This document shows, in pieces, positions 1 to 8,387 of a stretch of DNA of 20,294 nucleotides; positions within the stretch are counted from its first letter, which is position 1, and each line of letters opens with the position of its first letter. A program made the position numbers and the translations under genes. The DNA is taken from contig NEEC01000296.1 in NCBI GenBank assembly GCA_002189035.1, positions 1 to 20,294 on the forward strand. The letters run 5' to 3'. The stretch comes from Utricularia gibba (taxonomy: Eukaryota; Streptophyta; Magnoliopsida; Lamiales; Lentibulariaceae). Below the pieces are notes generated by a model. That model saw nothing but the letters and a program-made list of their open reading frames with translations. It made no database searches and had not been told where the DNA came from.

Positions 1-4
1 TCAC

Positions 5-68
5 GTGCACCCCACATGATTTTTTCAACAACTTACTTTATACTTGAGCAGGCGGTCTTTGGGTGCAC
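5..68. repeat. Short inverted repeat GTGCACCC...GGGTGCAC
   Basis: GTGCACCC at 5-12 is the exact reverse complement of GGGTGCAC at 61-68, with 48 bases between. The arrangement recurs in most A monomers and in B monomers with the GGGTGCAC form; other B copies read GGGGGCAC and lose the pairing. GTGCAC is itself a palindrome. The dyad could form a cruciform or bind a dimeric protein at two sites, but eight base pairs around a 48-base loop is weak evidence of structure. Confidence 0.45.
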
Positions 69-170
69 CTGGAACGGGACAAAGGTAAGGTTTGGCTTGC
101 ACCGAGAGTTAGTTGTAGTCCGGCAAATAAAGTGATGTATTTATTATCGTTCGGTTTTCGGGGGCTGCCT
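14..170 (+). repeat. Half-unit alpha of the monomer (example in copy 1)
   Basis: Phased on ACATG, the first half of the monomer is 157 bases and resembles the second half. Matching blocks, alpha against beta, are ACATGATTTTTTCAACAAC (14) with ACATGGTTTTTCAAGGAAC (171); GGCGG (51) with GGCGG (205); TCTTTGGG (56) with TCTCGCTGGG (214); CCTGG (68) with CTTGG (226); GAC (78) with GAC (236); GCT (95) with GCT (252); and TGATGTATTTATT (133) with TGATGCATTTGTT (291). The steady offset and shared order suggest descent from one ~157-base ancestor. This half carries nearly all the differences that separate classes A, B and C. Confidence 0.7.
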
Positions 171-220
171 ACATGGTTTTTCAAGGAACCGCTTCTCGTT
201 TTGTGGCGGCCAGTCTCGCT
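169..220 (+). repeat. Hyperconserved core tract of the monomer (example in copy 1)
   Basis: The stretch from CTACATGG through GTGGCGGCCAGTCTCGCT is nearly unchanged in all 65 complete copies, whatever their class. The exceptions are the C/A switch after CAAGGAAC and occasional one-base losses. By contrast, the region at roughly 45-130 of the monomer differs strongly between classes. Nearly all left/right class switches in mosaic monomers fall inside or beside this tract. Strong constraint by a bound protein, or frequent gene conversion here, would both give this pattern. Confidence 0.7.
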
Positions 221-328
221 GGGAACTTGGTCCTTGACCCCGATTCTGTATGCTCATGAGGTCAACTGGATGCAAATCGATTAAAAAAAATGATGCATTT
301 GTTTAAATTATGATGTCACGTGCACCCC
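171..328 (+). repeat. Half-unit beta of the monomer (example in copy 1)
   Basis: This is the second, 158-base half of the ancestral dimer, running from ACATGG through the AT-rich end and the TCACGTG junction to the next ACATG. It holds the most conserved part of the satellite (171-220 in this copy), an ATGCAAAT octamer at 269-276 and an eight-base A run at 283-290. Its match to the alpha half is strongest at both ends and weak in between. An exact identity figure would need alignment of the consensus halves. Confidence 0.68.
314..323. promoter_or_regulatory. Monomer-junction CACGTG (E-box/G-box type) motif, example between copies 1 and 2
   Basis: A CACGTG palindrome sits at every monomer start except the copy at 15847, so about 65 times in the window. 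The preceding bases are GATGT or GATAT, so the context always reads (G/A)TCACGTG, with the purine kept in both variants. Known bHLH and bHLH-Zip factors, plant bZIP G-box factors and budding-yeast Cbf1 bind CACGTG sites, Cbf1 preferring RTCACRTG. The sequence shows only the motif; binding is not demonstrated, and a fixed satellite sequence repeats any motif it happens to contain. Confidence 0.35.
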
Positions 329-625
329 ACATGATTTTTTAACAACTTACTTTATACTTGAGGAGGCGGTCTTTGGGTGCACTGGAACGGGACAAAGGTA
401 ATTTTGGCTTGCACCGAGAGTAGTTGTAGTGGCAAATAAAAGTGATGTATTTATTATCGTTCGGTTTTCGGGGGCTGCCTACATGGTTTTTCAAGGAACA
501 GCTTCTCGTTTTGTGGCGGCCAGTCTCGCTGGGAACTTGGTCCTTGACCCGATTCTGTATGGCTCATGAGGTCAACTGGATGCAAATCGATTAAAAAAAA
601 TGATGCATTTGTTTAAATTATGATG
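316..625 (+). repeat. Monomer 2, class A with AACAGCTT patch
   Basis: A left and right halves, but GAGGAGGCGG and AACAGCTT are B-like single sites in an otherwise A copy, consistent with short conversion patches. Confidence 0.85.
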
Positions 626-941
626 TCACGTGCACCCCACATGATTTTTTCAACAACTTACTTTATACTTGAGCAGGCGGTCTTTGGGTGCACCTGGAAC
701 GGGACAAAGGTAAGTTTGGCTTGCACCGAGAGTTAGTTGTAGTCCGGCAAATAAAGTGATGTATTTATTATCGTTCGGTTTTCGGGGGCTGCCTACATGG
801 TTTTTCAAGGAACCGCTTCTCGTTTTGTGGCGGCCAGTCTCGCTGGGAACTTGGTCCTTGACCCCGATTCTGTATGGCTCATGAGGTCAACTGGATGCAA
901 ATCGATTAAAAAAAATGATGCATTTGTTTAAAATTATGATG
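626..941 (+). repeat. Monomer 3, class A
   Basis: Class A throughout; at 316 bases it is the longest copy, with one extra A in TTTAAAATTATG. Confidence 0.9.
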
Positions 942-1251
942 TCACGTGCACCCCACATGATTTTTTCAACAACTTACTTTATACTTGAGCAGGCGGTCTT
1001 GGGTGCACTGGAACGGGAAAAGGTAAGTTTGGCTTGCACCGAGAGTTAGTTGTAGTCCGGCAAATAAAGTGATGTATTTATTATCGTTCGGTTTTCGGGG
1101 GCTGCCTACATGGTTTTTCAAGGAACCGCTTCTCGTTTTGTGGCGGCCAGTCTCGCTGGGAACTTGGTCCTTGACCCCGATTCTGTATGCTCATGAGGTC
1201 AACTGGATGCAAATCGATTAAAAAAATGATGCATTTGTTTAAATTATGATG
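942..1251 (+). repeat. Monomer 4, class A
   Basis: Class A with small losses (GGTGCACTGG, GGGAAAAGG) and TATGCTC in the tail. Confidence 0.9.
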
Positions 1252-1559
1252 TCACGTGCACCCCACATGATTTTTTTCAAAACTTACTTTATACTTGAGA
1301 AGGCGGTCTTTGGGGGCACTTGGAACCGGAAAAGGTAGCTTAGGCTTGCCCAAGTAAGTTGTAGTCCGGCAAATAAAGTGATGTATTTATTATCGTTCGG
1401 TTTTCGGGGCTGCCTACATGGTTTTTCAAGGAACCGCTTCTCGTTTTGTGGCGGCCAGTCTCGCTGGGAACTTGGTCCTTGACCCGATTCTGTATGGCTC
1501 ATGAGGTCAACTGGATGCAAATCGATTAAAAAAATGATGCATTTGTTTAAATTATGATG
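1252..1559 (+). repeat. Monomer 5, class B/A mosaic
   Basis: B sequence through CCCAAGTAAG, then A from TCCGGCAAATAAAG (about 1365) onward. The switch point is shared with copies at 6214, 9640, 15847 and 17997. Confidence 0.85.
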
Positions 1560-1868
1560 TCACGTGCACCCCACATGATTTTTTCAACAACTTACTTTAT
1601 ACTTGAGCAGGCGGTCTTGGGTGCACTGGAACGGGACAAAGGTAAGGTTTGGCTTGCACCGAGAGTTAGTTGTAGTCCGGCAAATAAAGTGATGTATTTA
1701 TTATCGTTCGTTTTTCGGGGGCTGCCTACATGGTTTTTCAAGGAACGCTTCTCGTTTTGTGGCGGCCAGTCTCGCTGGGAACTTGGTCCTTGACCGATTC
1801 TGTATGGCTCATGAGGTCAACTGGATGCAAATCGATTAAAAAAAGATGCATTTGTTTAAATTACGATG
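1560..1868 (+). repeat. Monomer 6, class A' (precedes C)
   Basis: A copy with G to T in the TTCGG tract and AACGCTT. It is the first member of cassette 1. Confidence 0.85.
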
Positions 1869-2163
1869 TCACGTGCACCCACATGATTTTTCAAAACTTT
1901 ACTTTATACTTGAGGAGGCGGTCTTGGGGCGGACAAAGGCTTAGGCTTGGCCGAAAGTAAGTTGTAGCCCGGCAAATAAAGTGATGTATTTATTATCGTT
2001 CGGTTTTCGGGGCTGCCTACATGGTTTTTCAAGGAACCGCTTCTCGTTTTGTGGCGGCCAGTCTCGCTGGGAACTTGGTCCTTGACCCGATTCTGTATGG
2101 CTCATGAGGTCAACTGGATGCAAATCGATTAAAAAAAATGATGCATTTGTTTAAATTATGATG
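1869..2163 (+). repeat. Monomer 7, class C/A, short
   Basis: At 295 bases this C copy lacks about 14 bases around GGGGCGGACAAAGG relative to the C copy at 4034. It has the A right half, and TTATCG rather than the usual C TTAACG. Confidence 0.82.
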
Positions 2164-2475
2164 TCACGTGCACCCCACATGATTTTTTTAACAACTACTT
2201 TATACATGAGGAGGCGGTCTTGGGGGCACTTGGAACCGGAAAAAGGTCAGCTTAGGCTTGGCCCAAAGTAAGTTGTAGCCCGGCAAAGAAAGTGATGTAT
2301 TTATTAACGTTCGGTTTTCGGTGTTGCCTACATGGTTTTTCAAGGAACAGCTTCTCGTTTTTGTGCGGCCAGTCTCGCTAGGAACTTGGTCCGGGCCCGC
2401 GATTCTTTATGGCTCATGAGGTCAACTGGATGCAAATCGATTAAAAAAAATGATGCATTTGTTTAAATTACGATG
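2164..2475 (+). repeat. Monomer 8, class B>A
   Basis: Full B signature (TCAGCTTAGGC, CAAAGAAAG, GTGTTGCC, CCGGGCCCGCG) until CTCATGAG, then the A tail GTCAACTGG. TTTGTGCGGCC carries a local indel pair. Confidence 0.87.
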
Positions 2476-2788
2476 TCACGTGCACCCCACATGATTTTTT
2501 CAACAACTTACTTTATACTTGAGCAGGCGGTCTTTGGGTGCACCTGGAACGGGACAAAGGTAAGGTTTGGCTTGCAGAGAGTTAGTTGTAGTCCGGCAAA
2601 TAAAGTGATGTATTTATTATCGTTCGGTTTTCGGGGGCTGCCTACATGGTTTTTCAAGGAACCGCTTCTCGTTTTGTGGCGGCCAGTCTCGCTGGGAACT
2701 TGGTCCTTGACCCCGATTCTGTATGGCTCATGAGGTCAACTGGATGCAAATCGATTAAAAAAATGATGCATTTGTTTAAATTATGATG
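2476..2788 (+). repeat. Monomer 9, class A
   Basis: Class A with CTTGCAGAGAGTT, missing bases of the usual CACCGAGAG. Confidence 0.9.
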
Positions 2789-3096
2789 TCACGTGCACCC
2801 CACATGATTTTTTCAACAACTTACTTTATACTTGAGCAGGCGGTCTTTGGGTGCACTGGAACGGGAAAAAGGTAAGGTTTGGCTTGCCCGAGAGTTAGTT
2901 GTAGTCCGGCAAATAAAGTGATGTATTTATTATCGTTCGGTTTTCGGGGTGCCTACATGGTTTTTCAAGGAACAGCTTCTCGTTTTGTGGCGGCCAGTCT
3001 CGCTGGAACTTGGTGGGCCCGCGATTCTTTATGGCTCATGAGGACAAAAGGATGCAAATCGATGAATACAATGTTGCATTTGTTTAAATTGCGATA
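2789..3096 (+). repeat. Monomer 10, class A/B mosaic
   Basis: A through GGGGTGCC, then B from AACAGCTT to the GATGAATACAATGTTGC tail. It shows the A/B switch inside the TACATGG core tract. Confidence 0.87.
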
Positions 3097-3410
3097 TCAC
3101 GTGCACCCCACATGATTTTTTCAACAACTTACTTTATACTTGAGCAGGCGGTCTTTGGTGCACCTGGAACGGGACAAAGGTAAGGTTTGGCTTGCACCGA
3201 GAGTTAGTTGTAGTCCGGCAAATAAAGTGATGTATTTATTATCGTTCGGTTTTCGGGGGCTGCCTACATGGTTTTTCAAGGAACCGCTTCTCGTTTTGTG
3301 GCGGCCAGTCTCGCTGGGAACTTGGTCCTTGACCCCGATTCTGTATGGCTCATGAGGTCAACTGGATGCAAATCGATTAAAAAAATGATGCATTTGTTTA
3401 AATTATGATG
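3097..3410 (+). repeat. Monomer 11, class A
   Basis: Class A, entered through a GCGATATCACG junction left by the preceding B tail; one G is lost in TTTGGTGCACC. Confidence 0.9.
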
Positions 3411-3720
3411 TCACGTGCACCCCACATGATTTTTTTCAACAACTTACTTTATACTTGAGCAGGCGGTCTTTGGGTGCACCTGGAACGGGACAAAGGTAAG
3501 GTTTGGCTTGCCGAGAGTTAGTTGTAGCCGGCAAATAAAGTGATGTATTTATTAACGTTCGGTTTTCGGGGGCTGCCTACATGGTTTTTCAAGGAACAGC
3601 TTCTCGTTTTGTGGCGGCCAGTCTCGCTGGGAACTTGGTCCTTGGCCCGATTCTGTATGGCTCATGAGGTCAAGGATGCAAATCGATGAAAAAAATGATG
3701 CATTTGTTTAAATTATGATG
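3411..3720 (+). repeat. Monomer 12, class A with B-like patches
   Basis: Mostly A, but TTAACG, AACAGCTT, CTTGGCCCG and CGATGAAAAAAATG are B-like sites mixed with A sites, more patchy than a single crossover would give. Confidence 0.8.
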
Positions 3721-4033
3721 TCACGTGCACCCCACATGATTTTTTCAACAACTTACTTTATACTTGAGCAGGCGGTCTTTGGGTGCACTTGGAACGGGAC
3801 AAAGGTAAGGTTTGGCTTGCACCGAGAGTTAGTTGTAGTCCGGCAAATAAAGTGATGTATTTATTATCGTTCGTTTTCGGGGGCTGCCTACATGGTTTTT
3901 CAAGGAACAGCTTCTCGTTTTGTGGCGGCCAGTCTCGCTGGGAACTTGGTCCTTGACCCGATTCTGTATGCTCATGAGGTCAACTGGATGCAAATCGATT
4001 AAAAAAAATGATGCATTTGTTTAAATTACGATG
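3721..4033 (+). repeat. Monomer 13, class A'
   Basis: A copy with CGTTCGTTTTCGG, AACAGCTT and TATGCTC; first member of cassette 2. Confidence 0.85.
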
Positions 4034-4337
4034 TCACGTGCACCCCACATGATTTTTCAAACACTTACTTTATACTTGAGGAGGCGGTCTTGGGGGCACG
4101 GAACGGACAAAAGTTAGGCTTGCCCGAAAGTTAAGTTGTAGCCCGGCAAATAAAGTGATGTATTTATTAACGTTCGGTTTTCGGGGCTGCCTACATGGTT
4201 TTTCAAGGAACCGCTTCTCGTTTTGTGGCGGCCAGTCTCGCTGGGAACTTGGTCCTTGACCCGATTCTGTATGGCTCATGAGGTCAACTGGATGCAAATC
4301 GATTAAAAAAAATGATGCATTTGTTTAAATTATGATG
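4034..4337 (+). repeat. Monomer 14, class C/A
   Basis: C left half (GGCACGGAACGGACAAAAG, TTAACG) joined to an A right half with AACCGCTT; 304 bases. Confidence 0.83.
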
Positions 4338-4648
4338 TCACGTGCACCCCACATGATTTTTTTAACAACTTACTTTATACTTGAGGAGGCGGTCTTGGGG
4401 GGCACTTGGAACCGGAAAAAGGTCAGCTTAGGCTTGGCCCAAAGTAAGTTGTAGCCCGGCAAAGAAAGTGATGTATTTATTAACGTTCGGTTTTCGGGCT
4501 GCCTACATGGTTTTTCAAGGAACAGCTTCTCGTTTTGTGGCGGCCAGTCTCGCTAGGAACTTGGTCCGGGCCCGATTCTTTATGGCTCATGAGGTCAACT
4601 GGATGCAAATCGATTAAAAAAAATGATGCATTTGTTTAAATTACGATG
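4338..4648 (+). repeat. Monomer 15, class B>A
   Basis: B through TTCTTTATGG, A tail after CTCATGAG. It corresponds to the copy at 2164 seven monomers earlier. Confidence 0.86.
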
Positions 4649-4963
4649 TCACGTGCACCCCACATGATTTTTTCAACAACTTACTTTATACTTGAGCAGG
4701 CGGTCTTTGGGTGCACCTGGAACGGGACAAAGGTAAGGTTTGGCTTGCACGAGAGTTAGTTGTAGTCCGGCAAAAAAAGTGATGTATTTATTATCGTTCG
4801 GTTTTCGGGGGCTGCCTACATGGTTTTTCAAGGAACCGCTTCTCGTTTTGTGGCGGCCAGTCTCGCTGGGAACTTGGTCCTTGACCCCGATTCTGTATGG
4901 CTCATGAGGTCAACTGGATGCAAATCGATTAAAAAAAATGATGCATTTGTTTAAATTATGATG
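4649..4963 (+). repeat. Monomer 16, class A
   Basis: Class A with CTTGCACGAGAG and CGGCAAAAAAAG in place of CGGCAAATAAAG. Confidence 0.89.
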
Positions 4964-5274
4964 TCACGTGCACCCCACATGATTTTTTCAACAACTTACT
5001 TTATACTTGAGCAGGCGGTCTTTGGGTGCACCTGGAACGGGACAAAGGTAAGGTTTGGCTTGCACCGAGAGTTAGTTGTAGTCCGGCAAATAAAGTGATG
5101 TATTTATTATCGTTCGGTTTTCGGGGCTGCCTACATGGTTTTTCAAGGAACGCTTCTCGTTTTGTGGCGGCCAGTCTCGCTGGAACTTGGTCCTTGGCCC
5201 CGATTCTTTATGGCTCATGAGGTCAACTGGATGCAAATCGATTAAAAAAATGATGCATTTGTTTAAATTAGATA
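4964..5274 (+). repeat. Monomer 17, class A with part-B right half
   Basis: A left half and AACGCTT, then CTTGGCCCCGATTCTTTATGG, which mixes A and B sites, then the A tail. It ends in TTAGATATCACG. Confidence 0.8.
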
Positions 5275-5589
5275 TCACGTGCACCCCACATGATTTTTTC
5301 AACAACTTACTTTATACTTGAGCAGGCGGTCTTTGGGTGCACTGGAACGGGACAAAGGTAAGGTTTGGCTTGCACCGAGAGTTAGTTGTAGTCCGGCAAA
5401 TAAAGTGATGTATTTATTATCGTTCGGTTTTCGGGGGCTGCCTACATGGTTTTTCAAGGAACCGCTTCTCGTTTTGTGGCGGCCAGTCTCGCTGGGAACT
5501 TGGTCCTTGACCCCGATTCTGTATGGCTCATGAGGTCAACTGGATGCAAATCGATTAAAAAAAATGATGCATTTGTTTAAATTATGATG
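5275..5589 (+). repeat. Monomer 18, class A
   Basis: Class A entered through a GATATCACG junction, as in the copy at 3097. Confidence 0.9.
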
Positions 5590-5901
5590 TCACGTGCACC
5601 CCACATGATTTTTTCAACAACTTACTTTATACTTGAGCAGGCGGTCTTTGGGTGCACTGGAACGGGACAAAGGTAAGGTTGGCTTGCCCGAGAGTTAGTT
5701 GTAGTCCGGCAAATAAAGTGATGTATTTATTATCGTTCGGTTTTCGGGGCTGCCTACATGGTTTTTCAAGGAACCGCTTCTCGTTTTGTGGCGGCCAGTC
5801 TCGCTGGGAACTTGGTCCTTGACCCCGATTCTGTATGGCTCATGAGGTCAACTGGATGCAAATCGATTAAAAAAAATGATGCATTTGTTTAAATTATGAT
5901 G
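5590..5901 (+). repeat. Monomer 19, class A
   Basis: Class A with GGTAAGGTTGGC and TTGCCCGAGAG small indels. Confidence 0.9.
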
Positions 5902-6213
5902 TCACGTGCACCCCACATGATTTTTTCAACAACTTACTTTATACTTGAGCAGGCGGTCTTTGGGTGCACCTGGAACGGGACAAAGGTAAGTTTGGCTTGC
6001 CCGAGAGTAAGTTGTAGTCCGGCAAATAAAGTGATGTATTTATTATCGTTCGGTTTTCGGGGGCTGCCTACATGGTTTTTCAAGGAACCGCTTCTCGTTT
6101 TGTGGCGGCCAGTCTCGCTGGAACTTGGTCCTTGACCCCGATTCTGTATGGCTCATGAGGTCAACTGGATGCAAATCGATTAAAAAAATGATGCATTTGT
6201 TTAAATTATGATG
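5902..6213 (+). repeat. Monomer 20, class A
   Basis: Class A; TTGCCCGAGAGTAAG has one B-like AGTAAG site. CTGGAACTTGG lacks a G. Confidence 0.89.
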
Positions 6214-6525
6214 TCACGTGCACCCCACATGATTTTTTCAACAACTTACTTTATACTTGAGAGGCGGTCTTGGGGGCACTTGGAACCGGAAAAAGGTCAG
6301 CTTAGGCTTGCCCAAAGTAAGTTGTAGTCCGGCAAATAAAGTGATGTATTTATTATCGTTCGGTTTTCGGGGGCTGCCTACATGGTTTTTCAAGGAACCG
6401 CTTCTCGTTTTGTGGCGGCCAGTCTCGCTGGGAACTTGGTCCTTGACCCCGATTCTGTATGGCTCATGAGGTCAACTGGATGCAAATCGATTAAAAAAAA
6501 TGATGCATTTGTTTAAATTATGATG
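6214..6525 (+). repeat. Monomer 21, class B/A mosaic
   Basis: B through CCCAAAGTAAGTTGTAG, then A from TCCGG (about 6328). Nearly the same mosaic as the copy at 9640, including GAGAGGCGG. Confidence 0.86.
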
Positions 6526-6837
6526 TCACGTGCACCCCACATGATTTTTTCAACAACTTACTTTATACTTGAGCAGGCGGTCTTTGGGTGCACCTGGAAC
6601 GGGACAAAGGTAAGGTTTGGCTTGCACGAGAGTTAGTTGTAGCCGGCAAATAAAGTGATGTATTTATTATCGTTCGGTTTTCGGGGGCTGCCTACATGGT
6701 TTTTCAAGGAACAGCTTCTCGTTTTGTGGCGGCCAGTCTCGCTAGGAACTTGGTCCTGGCCCCGATTCTTTATGGCTCATGAGGACAAAAGGATGCAAAT
6801 CGATGAATACAATGTTGCATTTGTTTAAATTGCGATA
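6526..6837 (+). repeat. Monomer 22, class A/B mosaic
   Basis: A until the core tract, B from AACAGCTT with GACAAAAGG and the GATGAATACAATGTTGC tail; the next junction is GCGATATC. Confidence 0.87.
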
Positions 6838-7152
6838 TCACGTGCACCCCACATGATTTTTTTCAACAACTTACTTTATACTTGAGCAGGCGGTCTTTGG
6901 GTGCACCTGGAACGGGACAAAGGTAAGGTTTGGCTTGCACCGAGAGTTAGTTGTAGTCCGGCAAATAAAGTGATGTATTTATTATCGTTCGTTTTCGGGG
7001 GCTGCCTACATGGTTTTTCAAGGAACAGCTTCTCGTTTTGTGGCGGCCAGTCTCGCTGGGAACTTGGTCCTTGACCCCGATTCTGTATGGCTCATGAGGT
7101 CAACGGATGCAAATCGATTAAAAAAAATGATGCATTTGTTTAAATTACGATG
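6838..7152 (+). repeat. Monomer 23, class A'
   Basis: A copy with CGTTCGTTTTCGG, AACAGCTT and GTCAACGGATG; first member of cassette 3. Confidence 0.85.
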
Positions 7153-7454
7153 TCACGTGCACCCCACATGATTTTTCAACTTTACTTTATACTTGAGGAG
7201 GCGGTCTTGGGGACTGGAACGGACAAAAGGTTAGGCTTGGGCCGAAAGTAAGTTGTAGCCCGGCAAATAAAGTGATGTATTTATTAACGTTCGGTTTTCG
7301 GGGCTGCCTACATGGTTTTTCAAGGAACCGCTTCTCGTTTTGTGGCGGCCAGTCTCGCTGGGAACTTGGTCCTTGACCCGATTCTGTATGGCTCATGAGG
7401 TCAACTGGATGCAAATCGATTAAAAAAAATGATGCATTTGTTTAAATTATGATG
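7153..7454 (+). repeat. Monomer 24, class C/A
   Basis: C left half with GGACTGGAACGGACAAAAGG and GGGCCGAAAG; A right half. 302 bases. Confidence 0.83.
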
Positions 7455-7764
7455 TCACGTGCACCCCACATGATTTTTTAACAACTTACTTTATACTTGA
7501 GGAGGCGGTCTTGGGGCACTTGGAACCGGAAAAAGGTCAGCTTAGGCTTGGCCCAAAGTAAGTTGTAGCCCGGCAAAAAAAGTGATGTATTTATTAACGT
7601 TCGGTTTTCGGTGTTGCCTACATGGTTTTTCAAGGAACCGCTTCTCGTTTTGTGGCGGCCAGTCTCGCTGGGAACTTGGTCCTTGACCCGATTCTGTATG
7701 GCTCATGAGGTCAACTGGATGCAAATCGATTAAAAAAAATGATGCATTTGTTTAAATTATGATG
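7455..7764 (+). repeat. Monomer 25, class B/A mosaic (switch in core tract)
   Basis: B through GTGTTGCC, then A from AACCGCTT. This is the reciprocal of the A/B mosaics, with the switch in the same TACATGG...GGAAC tract. Confidence 0.86.
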
Positions 7765-8074
7765 TCACGTGCACCCCACATGATTTTTTTAACAAATTAC
7801 TTTATACTGAGGAGGCGGTCTTTGGGGGCACTTGGAACCGGAAAAAGGTCAGCTTAGGCTTGGCCCAAAGTAAGTTGTAGCCCGGCAAAGAAAGTGATGT
7901 ATTTATTAACGTTCGGTTTTCGGGTTGCCTACATGGTTTTTCAAGGAACAGCTTCTCGTTTTGTGGCGGCCAGTCTCGCTGGAACTTGGTCCGGGCCCCG
8001 ATTCTTTATGGCTCATGAGGTCAACTGGATGCAAATCGATTAAAAAAAATGATGCATTTGTTTAAATTACGATG
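7765..8074 (+). repeat. Monomer 26, class B>A
   Basis: B through TTCTTTATGG with GGGTTGCC, then the A tail. It is a second consecutive B-left copy. Confidence 0.86.
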
Positions 8075-8387
8075 TCACGTGCACCCCACATGATTTTTTC
8101 AACAACTTACTTTATACTGAGCAGGCGGTCTTTGGGTGCACCTGGAACGGGACAAAGGTAAGGTTTGGCTTGCACGAGAGTTAGTTGTAGTCCGGCAAAT
8201 AAAGTGATGTATTTATTATCGTTCGGTTTTCGGGGCTGCCTACATGGTTTTTCAAGGAACCGCTTCTCGTTTTGTGGCGGCCAGTCTCGCTGGGAACTTG
8301 GTCCTTGACCCCGATTCTGTATGGCTCATGAGGTCAACTGGATGCAAATCGATTAAAAAAAATGATGCATTTGTTTAAATTATGATG
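8075..8387 (+). repeat. Monomer 27, class A
   Basis: Class A with TATACTGAGC and CTTGCACGAGAG one-base losses. Confidence 0.9.

Larger units (their letters stand above)
1..315 (+). repeat. Monomer 1, class A
   Basis: A near-consensus A copy (315 bases) with one private loss, TATGCTC for TATGGCTC. Copies at 8702 and 15533 share that loss and are almost identical to it. Confidence 0.9.
1560..2475 (+). repeat. A'-C-B cassette 1 (three monomers)
   Basis: An A monomer with a changed TTCGG tract (CGTTCGTTTTTCGGGG near 1705) is followed by a C monomer and then a B>A monomer. The same order is seen at every C monomer in the window, so this is a composite unit that has moved or amplified as a block. 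Confidence 0.75.
3721..4648 (+). repeat. A'-C-B cassette 2
   Basis: The A monomer reads CGTTCGTTTTCGGG near 3868, having lost a G of the usual TTCGG. A C monomer (4034) and a B>A monomer (4338) follow. It lies seven monomers (about 2,165 bases) after cassette 1. Confidence 0.75.
1560..5901 (+). repeat. Older, partly decayed seven-monomer period
   Basis: Monomers from 1560 read A', C, B>A, A, A/B, A, A, and from 3721 A', C, B>A, A, A(part B), A, A. Start offsets are 2,161 to 2,179 bases. The fifth members (2789, 4964) both end in a B-like TTCTTTATGG, and both sixth members begin with GATATCACG, which supports correspondence. Neighbours outside these blocks do not keep the period. Confidence 0.6.
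6838..7764 (+). repeat. A'-C-B cassette 3
   Basis: The A monomer carries CGTTCGTTTTCGGGG near 6985, as in cassette 2. A C monomer (7153) and a B/A monomer (7455) follow. A second B-left monomer at 7765 follows directly, which suggests an inserted or duplicated B copy. Confidence 0.72.

Noticed and set aside
1-25. End of a 5S rRNA gene (GCACCCC followed by a T run)
   Set aside because: The upstream sequence lacks the 5S internal control elements and the 120-base 5S body; only the short end resembles it.
20-25. T6 as an RNA polymerase III terminator
   Set aside because: No A-box/B-box or 5S-type promoter was found upstream in the monomer.
76-90. AAAGGTAAG(T) as a 5' splice site
   Set aside because: It fits the donor consensus, but no matching acceptor or exon is visible and the motif is absent from B and C copies.
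124-130. AATAAA polyadenylation signal
   Set aside because: A common AT-rich hexamer; B and some A copies read AAGAAA or AAAAAA, and no transcript context is present.
149-162. TTCGGTTTTCGGG as a CENP-B box
   Set aside because: The known box is TTCG, seven bases with an A at the fifth, then CGGG. Here only five bases separate TTCG and CGGG and the required A is absent; B monomers lose the CGGG as well.
189-200. CGCTTCTCG as the 5' end of U2 snRNA
   Set aside because: The match stops after nine bases and no branch-point recognition or Sm-site context follows in order.
63-284. Recurrent 60-102 codon reading frames on the + strand, starting near GTGCACCTGGAAC
   Set aside because: The same peptide recurs because the same satellite sequence recurs. 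Frames break at one-base indels and none spans more than about one monomer. No ribosome-binding, domain or codon pattern supports coding.
1284-1520. Recurrent - strand reading frames of 60-86 codons
   Set aside because: They are the reverse complement of the same conserved core, truncated differently by indels in each copy, so they are shadows of a repeat.
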